Of a stretch of 64,000 nt of DNA, positions 1 through 8,131 are shown in pieces. The first letter of the stretch is position 1. Each line of letters begins with the position of its first letter. The position numbers and the translations under genes are program-made. Below the pieces are notes generated by a model. That model worked only from the letters and a program-made list of their open reading frames with translations, did no database searches and had not been told where the DNA came from. Source of the DNA: Streptomyces sp. YIM 130001 (GTDB lineage Bacteria; Actinomycetota; Actinomycetes; Streptomycetales; Streptomycetaceae); contig NZ_KZ984550.1 of NCBI RefSeq assembly GCF_003574445.1, positions 372,001 through 436,000 of the forward strand, written 5' to 3'.

Positions 1-2
1 TG

Positions 3-902
3 AGCAGCGGATCACCGATGGTCGACGAGGTGGAGCCCGGCACGGTCGGCCGCGGAAAGCCCCTCGACGGGGCCAAACTGACCGTCACCTCCAAGGAGTT
101 CACCGAGCAGCTGATCCTCGGCGCGATCATGGGCATCGCCTTCGAGGCGGCGGGCGCGGATGTCCTCGACCGGACCGGAATCCAGGGTTCGATCGGTGCG
201 CGCGAGGCGGTCAAGAACGGCGACGCGGACGGCATGTACGAGTACACGGGCACCGCGTGGATCACCTACCAGGGCAACTCCAAGCCCGTGCCCGACCCGC
301 AGAAGCAGTGGCAGGTGGTCCGTGACGCCGACCGGAGCAACGGCATCGACTGGCTCCCGCCGTCCGAGCTCAACAACACCTATGCGCTGGCCATGAACCA
401 GGCCAACGTCAAGAAGCTGAAGACCAAGACACTCTCCGACGTCGCCGCCCTGCTGAAGTCGAACCCGGGGGTGGTCACCCTCTGCGTGGAGAGCGAGTTC
501 AACAACCGCGCCGACGGACTGCCCGGCATGAAGAAGGCGTACGGCATGAACATCCCGGCCGGCAACATCACGCAGATGGACTCCGGAATCATCTACACCC
601 AGGCGTCCAAGGGCAGTTGCACCTACGGCGAGGTCTACACGACGGACGGCCGCATCCAGGCGATGAAGCTGACCGTCATGGAGGACGACAAGAAGGCCTT
701 TCCCAACTACAACGCCGCCCCGTCCATCAACTCCAAGGCCCTCGAGAAGCACCCGGAGATCGCAGAGATCCTCGCCCCGATCACTGCCGAGCTCGACAAC
801 ACCGTCGCCCAACGCCTCAGCGCCAAGGTCGACGTGGACGGCGAGGACCCCCACCAGGTGGCCCTCGACTGGATGCTCGACGAGGGCTTCGTGAAGGAGT
901 GA
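3..902 (+). CDS. Glycine betaine/osmoprotectant ABC transporter substrate-binding protein (5' partial)
   Basis: Extracellular binding subunit of an OpuC/ProX-type importer for betaine, choline or similar osmolytes. The frame is open to the left edge, so the signal peptide and probably the permease and ATPase genes lie outside the window. The ATG at 18 begins too close to the mature domain to be a likely start. The block TSKEFTEQLILG (residues 24-35 counted from that ATG) is the usual opening of the first lobe in this family, and NNTYALAMN and CVESEFNNRADG are further family-like stretches. The C-terminal part ends normally with a helical DWMLDEGFVKE tail. The exact ligand cannot be told from sequence. 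Confidence 0.88.
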   Translation, partial: SSGSPMVDEVEPGTVGRGKPLDGAKLTVTSKEFTEQLILGAIMGIAFEAAGADVLDRTGIQGSIGAREAVKNGDADGMYEYTGTAWITYQGNSKPVPDPQKQWQVVRDADRSNGIDWLPPSELNNTYALAMNQANVKKLKTKTLSDVAALLKSNPGVVTLCVESEFNNRADGLPGMKKAYGMNIPAGNITQMDSGIIYTQASKGSCTYGEVYTTDGRIQAMKLTVMEDDKKAFPNYNAAPSINSKALEKHPEIAEILAPITAELDNTVAQRLSAKVDVDGEDPHQVALDWMLDEGFVKE

Positions 903-969
903 CACTCCGGGGCCGCTGACCGCCCGCCGTCTGTCGTCGGCCGCCGGCCGTCAACCGCAGACTTCTCTC

Positions 970-1001
970 TGCAAAGCACTTGGTGCAAAGACTCCATTGC
1001 A
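970..1001. promoter_or_regulatory. Candidate operator of the ArsR-type regulator
   Basis: TGCAAAG occurs at 970-976 and 984-990, 14 bases apart. The second copy forms an imperfect inverted repeat with CATTGCA at 995-1001 (TGCAAAG-ACTC-CATTGCA). The site lies directly in front of the regulator start at 1033 and is the obvious place for autorepression of the regulator/exporter pair. Binding is inferred, not shown. Confidence 0.5.
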
Positions 1002-1032
1002 GCCGGTCCTTGGCATTTCTACGCTCGCCGCC

Positions 1033-1707
1033 ATGACCGATTCACGCGACCTCGATCCCCGTTCCCTGCGCGGCCTCGCCCACCCGTTGCGCATGCGCCT
1101 GCTCGCCGTACTGCGCGACGACGGTCCGGCCACCGCCTCTCAACTGGCCGCCAGGCTCGACGAGTCGAGCGGTTCGACCAGCTATCACCTGCGCCAGCTC
1201 GCCCGGCACCGGTTCGTGACCGAGGAGCCGGGCCGCGGCAAGGGCCGCGAGCGGTGGTGGCGGGCCGTACACCACTCGATCAACTCCGACACCGAGGATT
1301 TCTACCGCAACCCGGACCCCGAGGTCCGCGGCGCGGTGAACACCCTGCTCTACGAGATGGCCACGGGCCACGCACAGGAGCTGGGCACCTACCTGGGCAC
1401 CATGCACGAGCGTCCCGAGTGGATCGGTGGGGCGATCATGAGTGACTGGACGCTGAAGCTGACGATCGATCAAGCCCGGGCGCTGAAAGCCGAGTTGCTC
1501 GAAGTCATCGGTCGCTACGAGTCGCCCGGAACGGGTCCGGAAACCGGGGCAGGGGCAGGAACAGGAGCGGTAGCACGAGCGGAGGCAGGGCCAGGGGCAG
1601 GGCCAGACGGGGAGACGGGCGACGCGGACGAGCCGGAAGCCGCCGTGTACCGCCTGCAGGTGCACGGCTACGTACGCCCACGAGCTTCGCACCACCCCGC
1701 GTCATGA
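1033..1707 (+). CDS. ArsR-like winged-helix transcriptional regulator
   Basis: DNA-binding repressor of the ArsR/HTH_20 type. Residues about 15-60 carry the winged helix (PLRMRLLAVLRDDGPATASQ, then the recognition helix STSYHLRQLARHRFV). The middle is helical, and residues about 155-200 are a Gly/Ala/Glu low-complexity linker that is unlikely to be conserved. I chose ATG 1033 because the TTG at 997 lies inside the repeat motif that probably is the operator. The stop overlaps the next start by four bases (ATGA, 1704-1707), so regulator and MFS exporter are translationally coupled and the exporter is the likely target. The inducer is unknown; no metal-binding cysteine cluster is seen. Confidence 0.85.
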   Translation: MTDSRDLDPRSLRGLAHPLRMRLLAVLRDDGPATASQLAARLDESSGSTSYHLRQLARHRFVTEEPGRGKGRERWWRAVHHSINSDTEDFYRNPDPEVRGAVNTLLYEMATGHAQELGTYLGTMHERPEWIGGAIMSDWTLKLTIDQARALKAELLEVIGRYESPGTGPETGAGAGTGAVARAEAGPGAGPDGETGDADEPEAAVYRLQVHGYVRPRASHHPAS

Positions 1708-2978
1708 ACCGTGACCGGCGGCCGCTGTACGCCGCGCTGGTTGCCAACACCGTGTCCATCGCCGGGAATTCACTGACCCTCATCGGGATCCCCTGGTTCG
1801 TGCTCGAGACGACGGGCAGCGCCACCCGGGCGGGCGTGGTGGCGTTCTGCGCGATGGTGCCGGTGATCGTGGCCTCGCTCGTCGGCGGGCCGCTCATCGA
1901 CCGCATCGGCAGACGGCGGGTCAGCATCGGGACCGATCTGCTGTGCGGCGCGGCCGTCGGCGCCGTGCCGCTGCTGCACCGTGCGGGCCTGCTCGAGTTC
2001 TGGACGCTGTGTGTACTGATGGCCGTCAACGGCCTGTTCCACGCCCCGGGTGAGACCGCCCGCAGCGCGCTGCTGCCCGAGCTCGCCGAGCGGGCCGGCA
2101 CAACCGTCACCCGAGCGGCGAGCCTCTTCGACGGGGTCTCGCGCGGGGCCCGGATGCTGGGTGCGGCGGTCGGCGGCGTACTGATCGCCGCGCTCGGCGC
2201 CGAGACGGTACTCGCCTGGGACGCCGCGACGTTCGCGATATCCGCCGCCGTGGTGGCCGTGGGACTGCGCGGTCTCCCGGCCGGCGATCCCGTACACCGC
2301 AGGGCCCGCCGACCCTCCTACCGCCGCGAACTCGTCGAGGGTTACGCCTTCTTGGCCCGCTCGCCGCTCCTGCTCGCCGTCTCCGGGCTCGTGCTCGTCA
2401 CCAACGCCCTCGACCAGGGCGGGTCCGCCGTACTCCTGCCGGTGCACGCCGAGCGGGAGTTGGGCGGGCCGGCGGCCCTCGGCCTGATATCGGCGCTGTG
2501 GGGTGTGGGCGCGGTGGTCGGCGCATTCCTCTACGGGGCGTACGGCACGCGCTTCCGCCGCTGGCCGGTGTTCGCCGTCTGCGCCCTGCTGATCGGGCTC
2601 CCCCGCTACGCGACCGCCGCGTTCTCGTCCGAGACGGCCCCGCTGGCGGTGGTCATGGTGTGCAGCGGTATCGCCGGCGGCATGATCAACCCGATCATCT
2701 CGACGGTGACCTTCGAGCGAGTACCGGACGCCTTGCGCACCCGTGTCCTGGGCGTCTCCCGCGCGGGATCGATGATGGCCACGCCGCTGGGCGGTCTGGC
2801 CGCGGGGCTCCTCGTCGACGGCGTCGGACTCACGGCCGCGTTCCTGGCGGTCGGAGGCATCTACTTCGCGGTGACGCTCGCGCCCCTGTTGTTCCCGGTG
2901 TGGCGGGGGATGGACGCCGGGCAGCGGACGGCGGTAGTGGCCGAGCAGTCGGCACAGTCGGCGAAGGCCGGCCGGTGA
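1704..2978 (+). CDS. MFS transporter, probable drug/metabolite exporter
   Basis: A 424-residue integral membrane protein of the major facilitator superfamily with about 12 hydrophobic segments. The loop GGPLIDRIGRRRVSIGTD after helix 2 matches the MFS motif A (GxxxDrxGrR). A second, weaker version follows mid-protein. It is read from an ATG overlapping the stop of the ArsR-like regulator. This arrangement is common for proton-driven efflux pumps controlled by their own repressor. Substrate is not predictable. No terminator hairpin is obvious before the next gene at 3031. Confidence 0.87.
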   Translation: MNRDRRPLYAALVANTVSIAGNSLTLIGIPWFVLETTGSATRAGVVAFCAMVPVIVASLVGGPLIDRIGRRRVSIGTDLLCGAAVGAVPLLHRAGLLEFWTLCVLMAVNGLFHAPGETARSALLPELAERAGTTVTRAASLFDGVSRGARMLGAAVGGVLIAALGAETVLAWDAATFAISAAVVAVGLRGLPAGDPVHRRARRPSYRRELVEGYAFLARSPLLLAVSGLVLVTNALDQGGSAVLLPVHAERELGGPAALGLISALWGVGAVVGAFLYGAYGTRFRRWPVFAVCALLIGLPRYATAAFSSETAPLAVVMVCSGIAGGMINPIISTVTFERVPDALRTRVLGVSRAGSMMATPLGGLAAGLLVDGVGLTAAFLAVGGIYFAVTLAPLLFPVWRGMDAGQRTAVVAEQSAQSAKAGR

Positions 2979-3030
2979 GAAGGCGTCAAACCGTTTGCCG
3001 CCGGGCGGCCCGGTCGGTTAGGAAACGTGG

Positions 3031-3567
3031 ATGCTAAAGGGGAGCAAGGTCGGGCTCCGGGCCCGGCACGAGGACGACATCCCGGTCCTGCGGGCCGAAC
3101 TCTACGAGGACGTGGTCACCGCCTCGCGGGCCGAGGGCCGGCCGTGGCGGCCGATCACACCGGGCGCGAAGGACGCGCCGTTCGTGGTCGACGAAACGGA
3201 TCCGGGGTACACCCCGTTCTCCGCGGTGGACCTCGAAACCGGCACGCTGGTCGGCACGGCGGGGCTGTGGGGCATCGACACGCACCACCGGTCCGCGCAC
3301 ATCGGCCTCGGACTGCTGCCCTCGGCCCGCGGCAAGGGCTACGGCACGGACATGATCGCGGTGCTCTGCCACTACGGCTTCGTGGTGCGCGGCCTGAACC
3401 GGCTGCAGGCCGAGACGCTGTCGGACAACATCGCGATGCTGCGCTCCGCCGAGCGCAACGGCTTCACCCGCGAGGGCGTGCTGCGCTCCTCGGCCTGGGT
3501 GCTCGGCGCGTTCATGGACGAGGTGGTCCTCGGACTCCTCGCGCAGGACTTCCCGGGCAAGCGGTAG
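3031..3567 (+). CDS. GNAT family N-acetyltransferase (RimJ/RimL-like)
   Basis: Acetyl-CoA-dependent acetyltransferase of 178 residues. The GNAT fold is visible from LRARHEDDIPVL at the N-terminus through the strand AHIGLGLLPSARGKGYG, whose RGKGYG loop binds the pyrophosphate of acetyl-CoA, to NRLQAETLSDNIAMLRSAERNGF, here the usual motif B. The most similar general class is the RimJ/RimL or ribosomal-protein/antibiotic acetyltransferases. The acceptor is unknown. It starts 52 bases after the MFS gene on the same strand and may be read from that operon. A hairpin at 3583-3604 follows the stop. Confidence 0.83.
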   Translation: MLKGSKVGLRARHEDDIPVLRAELYEDVVTASRAEGRPWRPITPGAKDAPFVVDETDPGYTPFSAVDLETGTLVGTAGLWGIDTHHRSAHIGLGLLPSARGKGYGTDMIAVLCHYGFVVRGLNRLQAETLSDNIAMLRSAERNGFTREGVLRSSAWVLGAFMDEVVLGLLAQDFPGKR

Positions 3568-3582
3568 GGGCCCCTACCTCGC

Positions 3583-3604
3583 GTGCGCGGGGTGCCCCGC
3601 GCAC
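3583..3604. terminator. Bidirectional hairpin between converging genes
   Basis: GTGCGCGGGG at 3583-3592 pairs perfectly with CCCCGCGCAC at 3595-3604 across a two-base loop. It sits between the stop of the GNAT gene (plus) and the stop of the S16 protease gene (minus), where a shared terminator is expected. No U-tract follows on either strand. Confidence 0.6.
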
Positions 3605-3620
3605 CGGCCCGGGCCCCGAG

Positions 3621-4421
3621 TCAGCAGCTGGGGACGTTCTCGCCCTTGTCCAGGGCACGCAGCGAGTCGACGGTCCTGGCGAGCGTGGTGACCGGGATCA
3701 GACGGAGCCCGTCGGGGCGGTGGGCCGCGGCGTCGGCGCACTCCGCCTTCGGCACCAGGAAGACGGTGGCGCCGTCGCGGCGGGCCGCCTGCGTCTTGAG
3801 CGCCACACCGCCGACCGGGCCGACCTTCCCCGAGCCGGTGATGGTGCCCGTACCGGCGATGGTGCGGCCGCCGGTGAGGTCGCCGCCGCTGCCGTTCCCG
3901 TCCAGCTTGTCGACGATGCCGAGCGAGAAGAGGAGACCGGCGCTCGGACCGCCGACGTCGGCGAGTTCGAGGCCGACGTCGATGTCGTCGGGGCTCTTGT
4001 CCAGGTGGTTCAGGGCAGCCTGCACGGCGGAGTTCTGGGACTTCACCATCTCGTCCGCGTTGTGCTGCTCGATCTCCTTCGTGGACTCGCCGCTCGGGTA
4101 CACCGCCTCCCGCGGCATCACCGCGCGGTCGTCACGGAACCAGCCGTCGAGCACCTCGCCGAGGTGGACGTCCGCGTCCGGGCCGGTGGCGAGGATCGTC
4201 GTCATACGCAACTGGCCGTCCGTCTCCCGGGTCGGAGCACCCTTGACCGTGATGACGGGTTTGCCCTTGTTGTCGCCCAGGACGTCCGTCGTGGTACCCG
4301 GCTGCGCGACGGCGAACGGCAGGGGCGAGAACGAGGCGACCGCGAGCAGCGCGACGAACGGGACGGCACTGATCGCGAGGGCCTTGGGCCGGGAGATGGG
4401 CCTGGAGAGACGATTGAGCAC
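3621..4421 (-). CDS. Membrane-anchored Lon-like (S16) serine protease, YlbL-related, no PDZ domain
   Basis: A 266-residue protein with one N-terminal membrane segment (residues about 14-40), an extracytoplasmic middle domain, and a C-terminal Lon proteolytic domain. The catalytic serine is Ser160 in GGPSAGL. The partner lysine should be Lys209 in GPVGGVALKT, matching the GGxxxK pattern of Lon. The middle region resembles YlbL, but the PDZ domain that usually separates it from the protease domain (YlbL is roughly 340 residues) is absent. There is no AAA+ domain, so it probably processes exported or membrane proteins outside the cytoplasm. It stands alone, 317 bases downstream of the IclR gene. 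Confidence 0.82.
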   Translation of the reverse strand: MLNRLSRPISRPKALAISAVPFVALLAVASFSPLPFAVAQPGTTTDVLGDNKGKPVITVKGAPTRETDGQLRMTTILATGPDADVHLGEVLDGWFRDDRAVMPREAVYPSGESTKEIEQHNADEMVKSQNSAVQAALNHLDKSPDDIDVGLELADVGGPSAGLLFSLGIVDKLDGNGSGGDLTGGRTIAGTGTITGSGKVGPVGGVALKTQAARRDGATVFLVPKAECADAAAHRPDGLRLIPVTTLARTVDSLRALDKGENVPSC

Positions 4422-4738
4422 GGAGCCAATCTAACGTGACCGCCGAGGTGCCGCCCCGGTCGGCCGGTGCGGGGCCCCGCGCCCGCACGGTTCCGGGCCC
4501 GGGGCCGACTCCCGTCACGAGCGCCCCGTCCCGTACGCCTCCGGCTGCCGTGGCACCGTGCAGGGCTCGCCCGAGAGACGGCCGGGGGACCTCCCCGGGC
4601 CTGGGCGGAAGCTCCTGGGCGGGACACATCGGGCGGCTTCGGGGGCAGGCGCGCGCCGGACGGCGAGCGGGTCCGTGCGCCTTGCGCCGGTCGTGCGGAT
4701 CGAGGCCACTCGGCCGGCCATCCCGGCCCGTTCCGAGG
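4422..4738. other. Intergenic stretch without a recognisable gene
   Basis: 317 bases between the IclR gene and the S16 protease gene, both on the minus strand. It must contain the protease promoter. I see several short GC-rich inverted repeats but no convincing RNA gene, conserved ORF or clear terminator. Confidence 0.5.
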
Positions 4739-5380
4739 TCAGCGCAACGCGTCGGCGACCTCACGCGCCGCGTCCATGACACGTACACCCACCCGCTCGG
4801 GCACGGAGTCCGAGAGCATCACCACACCCACGCTGCCCTCTACACCGGTCACCCCGAGCAACGGAGCCGCCGCCCCGCTGGCGCCCGCCTCGAGCTCGCC
4901 GTGGGTGAGCGTGTAGCCGGGGTCGTTCACCATGCCGCGGCGGGCCGCGAGGATCGCCTTGCCCGCGGCGCCCTTGTCGAGCGGATGCCGGAAGCCCGTG
5001 CGGTACGCCACGTGGTAGTCCGTCCAGGTCGGTTCGACGACCGCGACGGCGAGCGCCTCCGTACCGTCCACCATCGTGAGATGCGCGGTGGCCCCGATGT
5101 CCTCGGCGAGGGACCGGAGCGCGGGCAGAGCGGCCTCACGGACGAGCGGATGCACCTGCCGGCCGAGCCTGAGGACGCCGAGCCCGACGCGGGCCCGGCC
5201 GCCGAGGTCGCGCCGTATCAAGGCATGCTGTTCGAGGGTGGCGAGCAGACGGTAGACGACGGTCCGGTTGACTCCGAGCTTGTTGGACAGCTCGGTGACG
5301 GTCAGCCCGTGATCGGTGTCGGCGAGAAGCTTGAGGACTTTGAGTCCCCGGTCGAGCGTCTGGGAGGTCTCCGCGGTCAC
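4739..5380 (-). CDS. IclR family transcriptional regulator
   Basis: DNA-binding regulator of 213 residues. The N-terminal winged helix covers residues about 8-60 (TLDRGLKVLKLLADTDHGLT, then NKLGVNRTVVYRLLATLEQH). The C-terminal IclR effector-binding domain follows from about residue 75, with the family-like RTGFRHPLDKGAAGKAILAA block. At 213 residues it is shorter than typical IclR proteins (about 250), but both domains look intact. No catabolic gene is adjacent: downstream is an unrelated protease and upstream a 405-base gap, so its regulon cannot be guessed from context. Confidence 0.9.
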   Translation of the reverse strand: MTAETSQTLDRGLKVLKLLADTDHGLTVTELSNKLGVNRTVVYRLLATLEQHALIRRDLGGRARVGLGVLRLGRQVHPLVREAALPALRSLAEDIGATAHLTMVDGTEALAVAVVEPTWTDYHVAYRTGFRHPLDKGAAGKAILAARRGMVNDPGYTLTHGELEAGASGAAAPLLGVTGVEGSVGVVMLSDSVPERVGVRVMDAAREVADALR

Positions 5381-5785
5381 GACGGCCTCTCCTTAGAGGT
5401 GAGTCGACGGCCCCTTCGGCGGCGCAAGCGTCACCGGTCCCATCGGCGACGCGCGTGAAGAAGCCGCCGGACGAAGCCGGACTCGGGACCCGCTGCCCCG
5501 TAGCCGCCCGGCACCGGCTGCGCTCCGCGGCGTCGCTGCCACGGGGCGTGTGCGTTGCCGGGACACTAGCGAGCCGGTCCCGCTGAGCGGAAGACTCCGT
5601 CCAGAATCCGGTCACCGGAGAGGGGAATTCCGTTCCGGATCGCCCGTGATCTCCGCAATGTCCGGGGAACTCGGAGGCTCGATACGGCCACGTCGGCGGC
5701 CGAGCCGCCACTGCTTGCGACGACGGGCCCGCACAGCTCCACTTCCGCACCGCACCGCGAAGGGACAACCCCTCCGCCGCCACGG
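5381..5785. other. Intergenic stretch without a recognisable gene
   Basis: 405 bases between the helicase stop and the IclR start, both minus strand. The part near 5381-5450 should hold the IclR promoter. Possible reading frames in it have no ribosome binding site or recognisable protein features, and I see no RNA gene. Confidence 0.5.
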
Positions 5786-7573
5786 TCACTTCATCCGCGT
5801 GGCCCACTCCTGAACCTTGGCGATCCGTTGCCGGATCTGCCCGCCCGTCGCCTCCGCACTCGGCGGACCACCGCACACCCGGCGCAGTTCCGTGTGGATC
5901 ACCCCGTGCGGCTTCCCGGACTGGTGGGAGTACGCACCGACCATCGCGTTCAGCTTCTTGCGCAGCTCGAGGAGCTCCTTGTGGGAGACCACCGGCCGCC
6001 GCTCGGCGGGCAGTTCGAGCAGATCGGCCTCGTCGTCCGGCTTCTTGCGGCTGTGCGAGATCTGCCGGGCCTGCCGCTTCTGGAGCAGCATCTGCACCTG
6101 GTCCGGCTCGAGGAGCCCGGGGATGCCGAGGTAGTCCTGCTCCTCCTCGCTGCCCGGATGCGCCTGCATGCCGAACTCGGCGCCGTCGTAGAGCACCCGG
6201 TCGAAGACCGCGTCGGACTCGAGCGCCTCGAACGGGAGCGCGTCCTGTTCGCCGGTGTCCTCGTCCTCCTCCTTGTTCGCCTCGTCCATCTCCTTCTCGG
6301 ACTCGGCGTACGGATCCTCCTCGCTGTCCTTCTTCGGCTTGTCGAGGACGTGGTCGCGCTCGACCTCCATCTCGTTCGCGAAACCGAGCAGGTCCGGGAT
6401 GGTCGGCAGGAAGACCGACGCGGTCTCGCCACGCCGCCTCGACCGGACGAAACGGCCCACGGCCTGCGCGAAGAACAGCGGGGTCGAGATCGTCGTCGCG
6501 TAGACGCCGACCGCGAGCCGCGGCACGTCCACCCCCTCGGACACCATGCGGACCGCGACCATCCACCGGTCGTCGCTCTTGGTGAAGGCGTCGATCCGGT
6601 CCGAGGAACCGCTGTCGTCGGACAGGACCACAGTCGCCTTGCTCCCCGTGATCTCCCGGATCAGCTTCGCGTACGACCGCGCCGAGTCCTGGTCCGCGGC
6701 GATCACCAGACCGCCCGCGTCCGGAATGCCCTTACGGACCTCGGTGAGGCGGTGGTCGGCGGCCCGCAGGACGTTCGGCATCCAGTCGCCGCGCGGGTCG
6801 AGCGCGGTGCGCCAGGCCTGCGAGACCGCGTCCTTCGTCATCGGCTCGCCGAGCCGCGCGGCGACCTCGTCACCGGCCTTGGTGCGCCAGCGCATGTTGC
6901 CGCTGTACGAGAGGAAGATGACGGGCCGCACGACACCGTCGCCGAGCGCGTTCCCGTAGCCGTAGGTGTAGTCGGCCACGGAGCGCCGGATTCCGTCGTT
7001 CCCCTCCGCGTACTGGACGAACGGGATCGGATTGGTGTCCGAGCGGAACGGCGTACCGGTCAGCGCGAGGCGGCGGGTGGCCGGCTCGAACGCCTCCAGG
7101 CACGCCTCGCCCCACGACTTCGAGTCACCGGCGTGGTGGATCTCGTCGAGGATGACGAGCGTCTTGCGCTGCTCGACCCGGTTGCGGTGCAGCATCGGCC
7201 GCACGCCCACACCCGCGTACGTCACGGCGACGCCCTGGTACTCCTTGCTGAGCGGGCCCGCGCTGTACTCCGGGTCCAGCTTGATGCCTATCCGCGCGGC
7301 GGCCTCGGCCCACTGCTTCTTCAGGTGCTCGGTCGGCGCGACCACCGTCACCTGCTGCACGACATGGTGGTGCAGGAGCCAGGACGCCAGCGTCAGCGCG
7401 AACGTCGTCTTGCCGGCCCCCGGAGTCGCCACCGCGAGGAAGTCCCGCGGCTGCTCCTGGATGTACCGGTCCATGGCCCCCTGCTGCCAGGCGCGCAGCT
7501 TGCCGGCCGTACCCCAGGGTGCACGGCCCGGGAAGGCGGGAGAGAGGTGGTGGGAGGTGGCGGTGGTAGTCAC
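5786..7573 (-). CDS. DEAD/DEAH-box superfamily 2 helicase
   Basis: A 595-residue SF2 ATPase. Walker A is ATPGAGKTTFA (50-60), the Walker B box is DEIH (143-146), motif III is LTGTPFRSD (171-179), and motif VI is QAVGRFVRSRR (370-380). These are all helicase core elements. A strongly acidic segment (about 405-450) separates the core from a C-terminal helical region. It resembles the SSL2/phage-type helicases conserved in actinobacteria, of unclear DNA-repair or RNA role. The start is GTG with GGAG only three bases upstream. It is a single-gene unit with three 15-base direct repeats 40-90 bases upstream. Confidence 0.88.
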   Translation of the reverse strand: MTTTATSHHLSPAFPGRAPWGTAGKLRAWQQGAMDRYIQEQPRDFLAVATPGAGKTTFALTLASWLLHHHVVQQVTVVAPTEHLKKQWAEAAARIGIKLDPEYSAGPLSKEYQGVAVTYAGVGVRPMLHRNRVEQRKTLVILDEIHHAGDSKSWGEACLEAFEPATRRLALTGTPFRSDTNPIPFVQYAEGNDGIRRSVADYTYGYGNALGDGVVRPVIFLSYSGNMRWRTKAGDEVAARLGEPMTKDAVSQAWRTALDPRGDWMPNVLRAADHRLTEVRKGIPDAGGLVIAADQDSARSYAKLIREITGSKATVVLSDDSGSSDRIDAFTKSDDRWMVAVRMVSEGVDVPRLAVGVYATTISTPLFFAQAVGRFVRSRRRGETASVFLPTIPDLLGFANEMEVERDHVLDKPKKDSEEDPYAESEKEMDEANKEEDEDTGEQDALPFEALESDAVFDRVLYDGAEFGMQAHPGSEEEQDYLGIPGLLEPDQVQMLLQKRQARQISHSRKKPDDEADLLELPAERRPVVSHKELLELRKKLNAMVGAYSHQSGKPHGVIHTELRRVCGGPPSAEATGGQIRQRIAKVQEWATRMK

Positions 7574-7614
7574 GGTCTCCGGTTCGGGTCAGGCTTCACA
7601 CACGTACTCGTCAC

Positions 7615-7659
7615 GGATGACACAGCTGCGTATGACACGGCTACGTATGACAACCGGGC
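7615..7659. repeat. Three 15-base direct repeats upstream of the helicase gene
   Basis: Tandem imperfect copies at 7615-7629, 7630-7644 and 7645-7659 share the core (G/T)ATGACA. The first two are GGATGACACAGCTGC and GTATGACACGGCTAC. They lie 42-86 bases upstream of the helicase GTG (minus strand), where promoter or operator sequence is expected. What binds is unknown. Confidence 0.55.
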
Positions 7660-7865
7660 CACCCTACCGGTGGCGCCCCCGCACCCCACGAGGCCGACGC
7701 GGAGTGGGAGGCGAGTGGGAGACGGGTCACATCGCACACGCCGCGCGGTCGCTGGTGAACGCGGCGAAGCGGCGCGTGTGAACGGGGCATGGCAGTCGCG
7801 TTGCGGCAGGTCCGGGGCCCTTGAGGCAGAGGATGCGGAGGCCTAGCGTCGTACGTACGGAGCAC

Positions 7866-7937
7866 GGCCGTGTGCCCGAGTGGTTGAGGGACTCGCCTGC
7901 AAAGCGAGTTACGCGGGTTCGATTCCCGCCACGGCCT
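7866..7937 (+). tRNA. tRNA-Cys (anticodon GCA)
   Basis: A 72-base cloverleaf without encoded CCA. The acceptor stem GGCCGTG/CACGGCC (7866-7872 and 7930-7936) is perfect and the discriminator is U, as expected for tRNA-Cys. The anticodon stem is CTCGC/GCGAG around loop CTGCAAA, giving anticodon GCA at 7899-7901. The T arm is GCGGG-TTCGATT-CCCGC. It is followed about 50 bases later by a strong terminator hairpin. Confidence 0.95.
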
Positions 7938-7983
7938 CCGAGGCTCACAGGCCTGCAAGGCCTGCAAGCCTCTGAGTAGGCAG

Positions 7984-8024
7984 ACGAATGGACGGCGCCC
8001 TTCCCGGGGGCGCCGTCCATTCGT
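7984..8024. terminator. Long perfect terminator hairpin after tRNA-Cys
   Basis: A 17-base perfect inverted repeat, ACGAATGGACGGCGCCC at 7984-8000 and its complement at 8008-8024, with a seven-base loop. It ends the tRNA transcript (plus) and probably also the VOC gene transcript (minus) coming from the other side. Confidence 0.8.
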
Positions 8025-8080
8025 TCGTCCGTCTCAGATTCCGTCTCAGTTCCCGTCCCAGTCCCCGCCTCAGTCCCCGC

Positions 8081-8130
8081 CTCAAGGCGTCTCAAGACAT
8101 CTCGAGACGCCTCGAGACGCCTCGAGACGC
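8081..8130. repeat. Ten-base tandem repeats (CTCGAGACGC)
   Basis: Three exact copies of CTCGAGACGC at 8101-8130 are preceded by degenerate copies CTCAAGGCGT (8081) and CTCAAGACAT (8091). They directly adjoin the stop of the VOC gene. They look like a small slippage-prone tandem array in a non-coding 3' region. Confidence 0.8.
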
Positions 8131-8131
8131 C

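Noticed and set aside
12..905. Long minus-strand reading frame opposite the osmoprotectant-binding gene
   Set aside because: Composition is typical of an antisense shadow in GC-rich DNA, and the plus-strand protein has clear family motifs.
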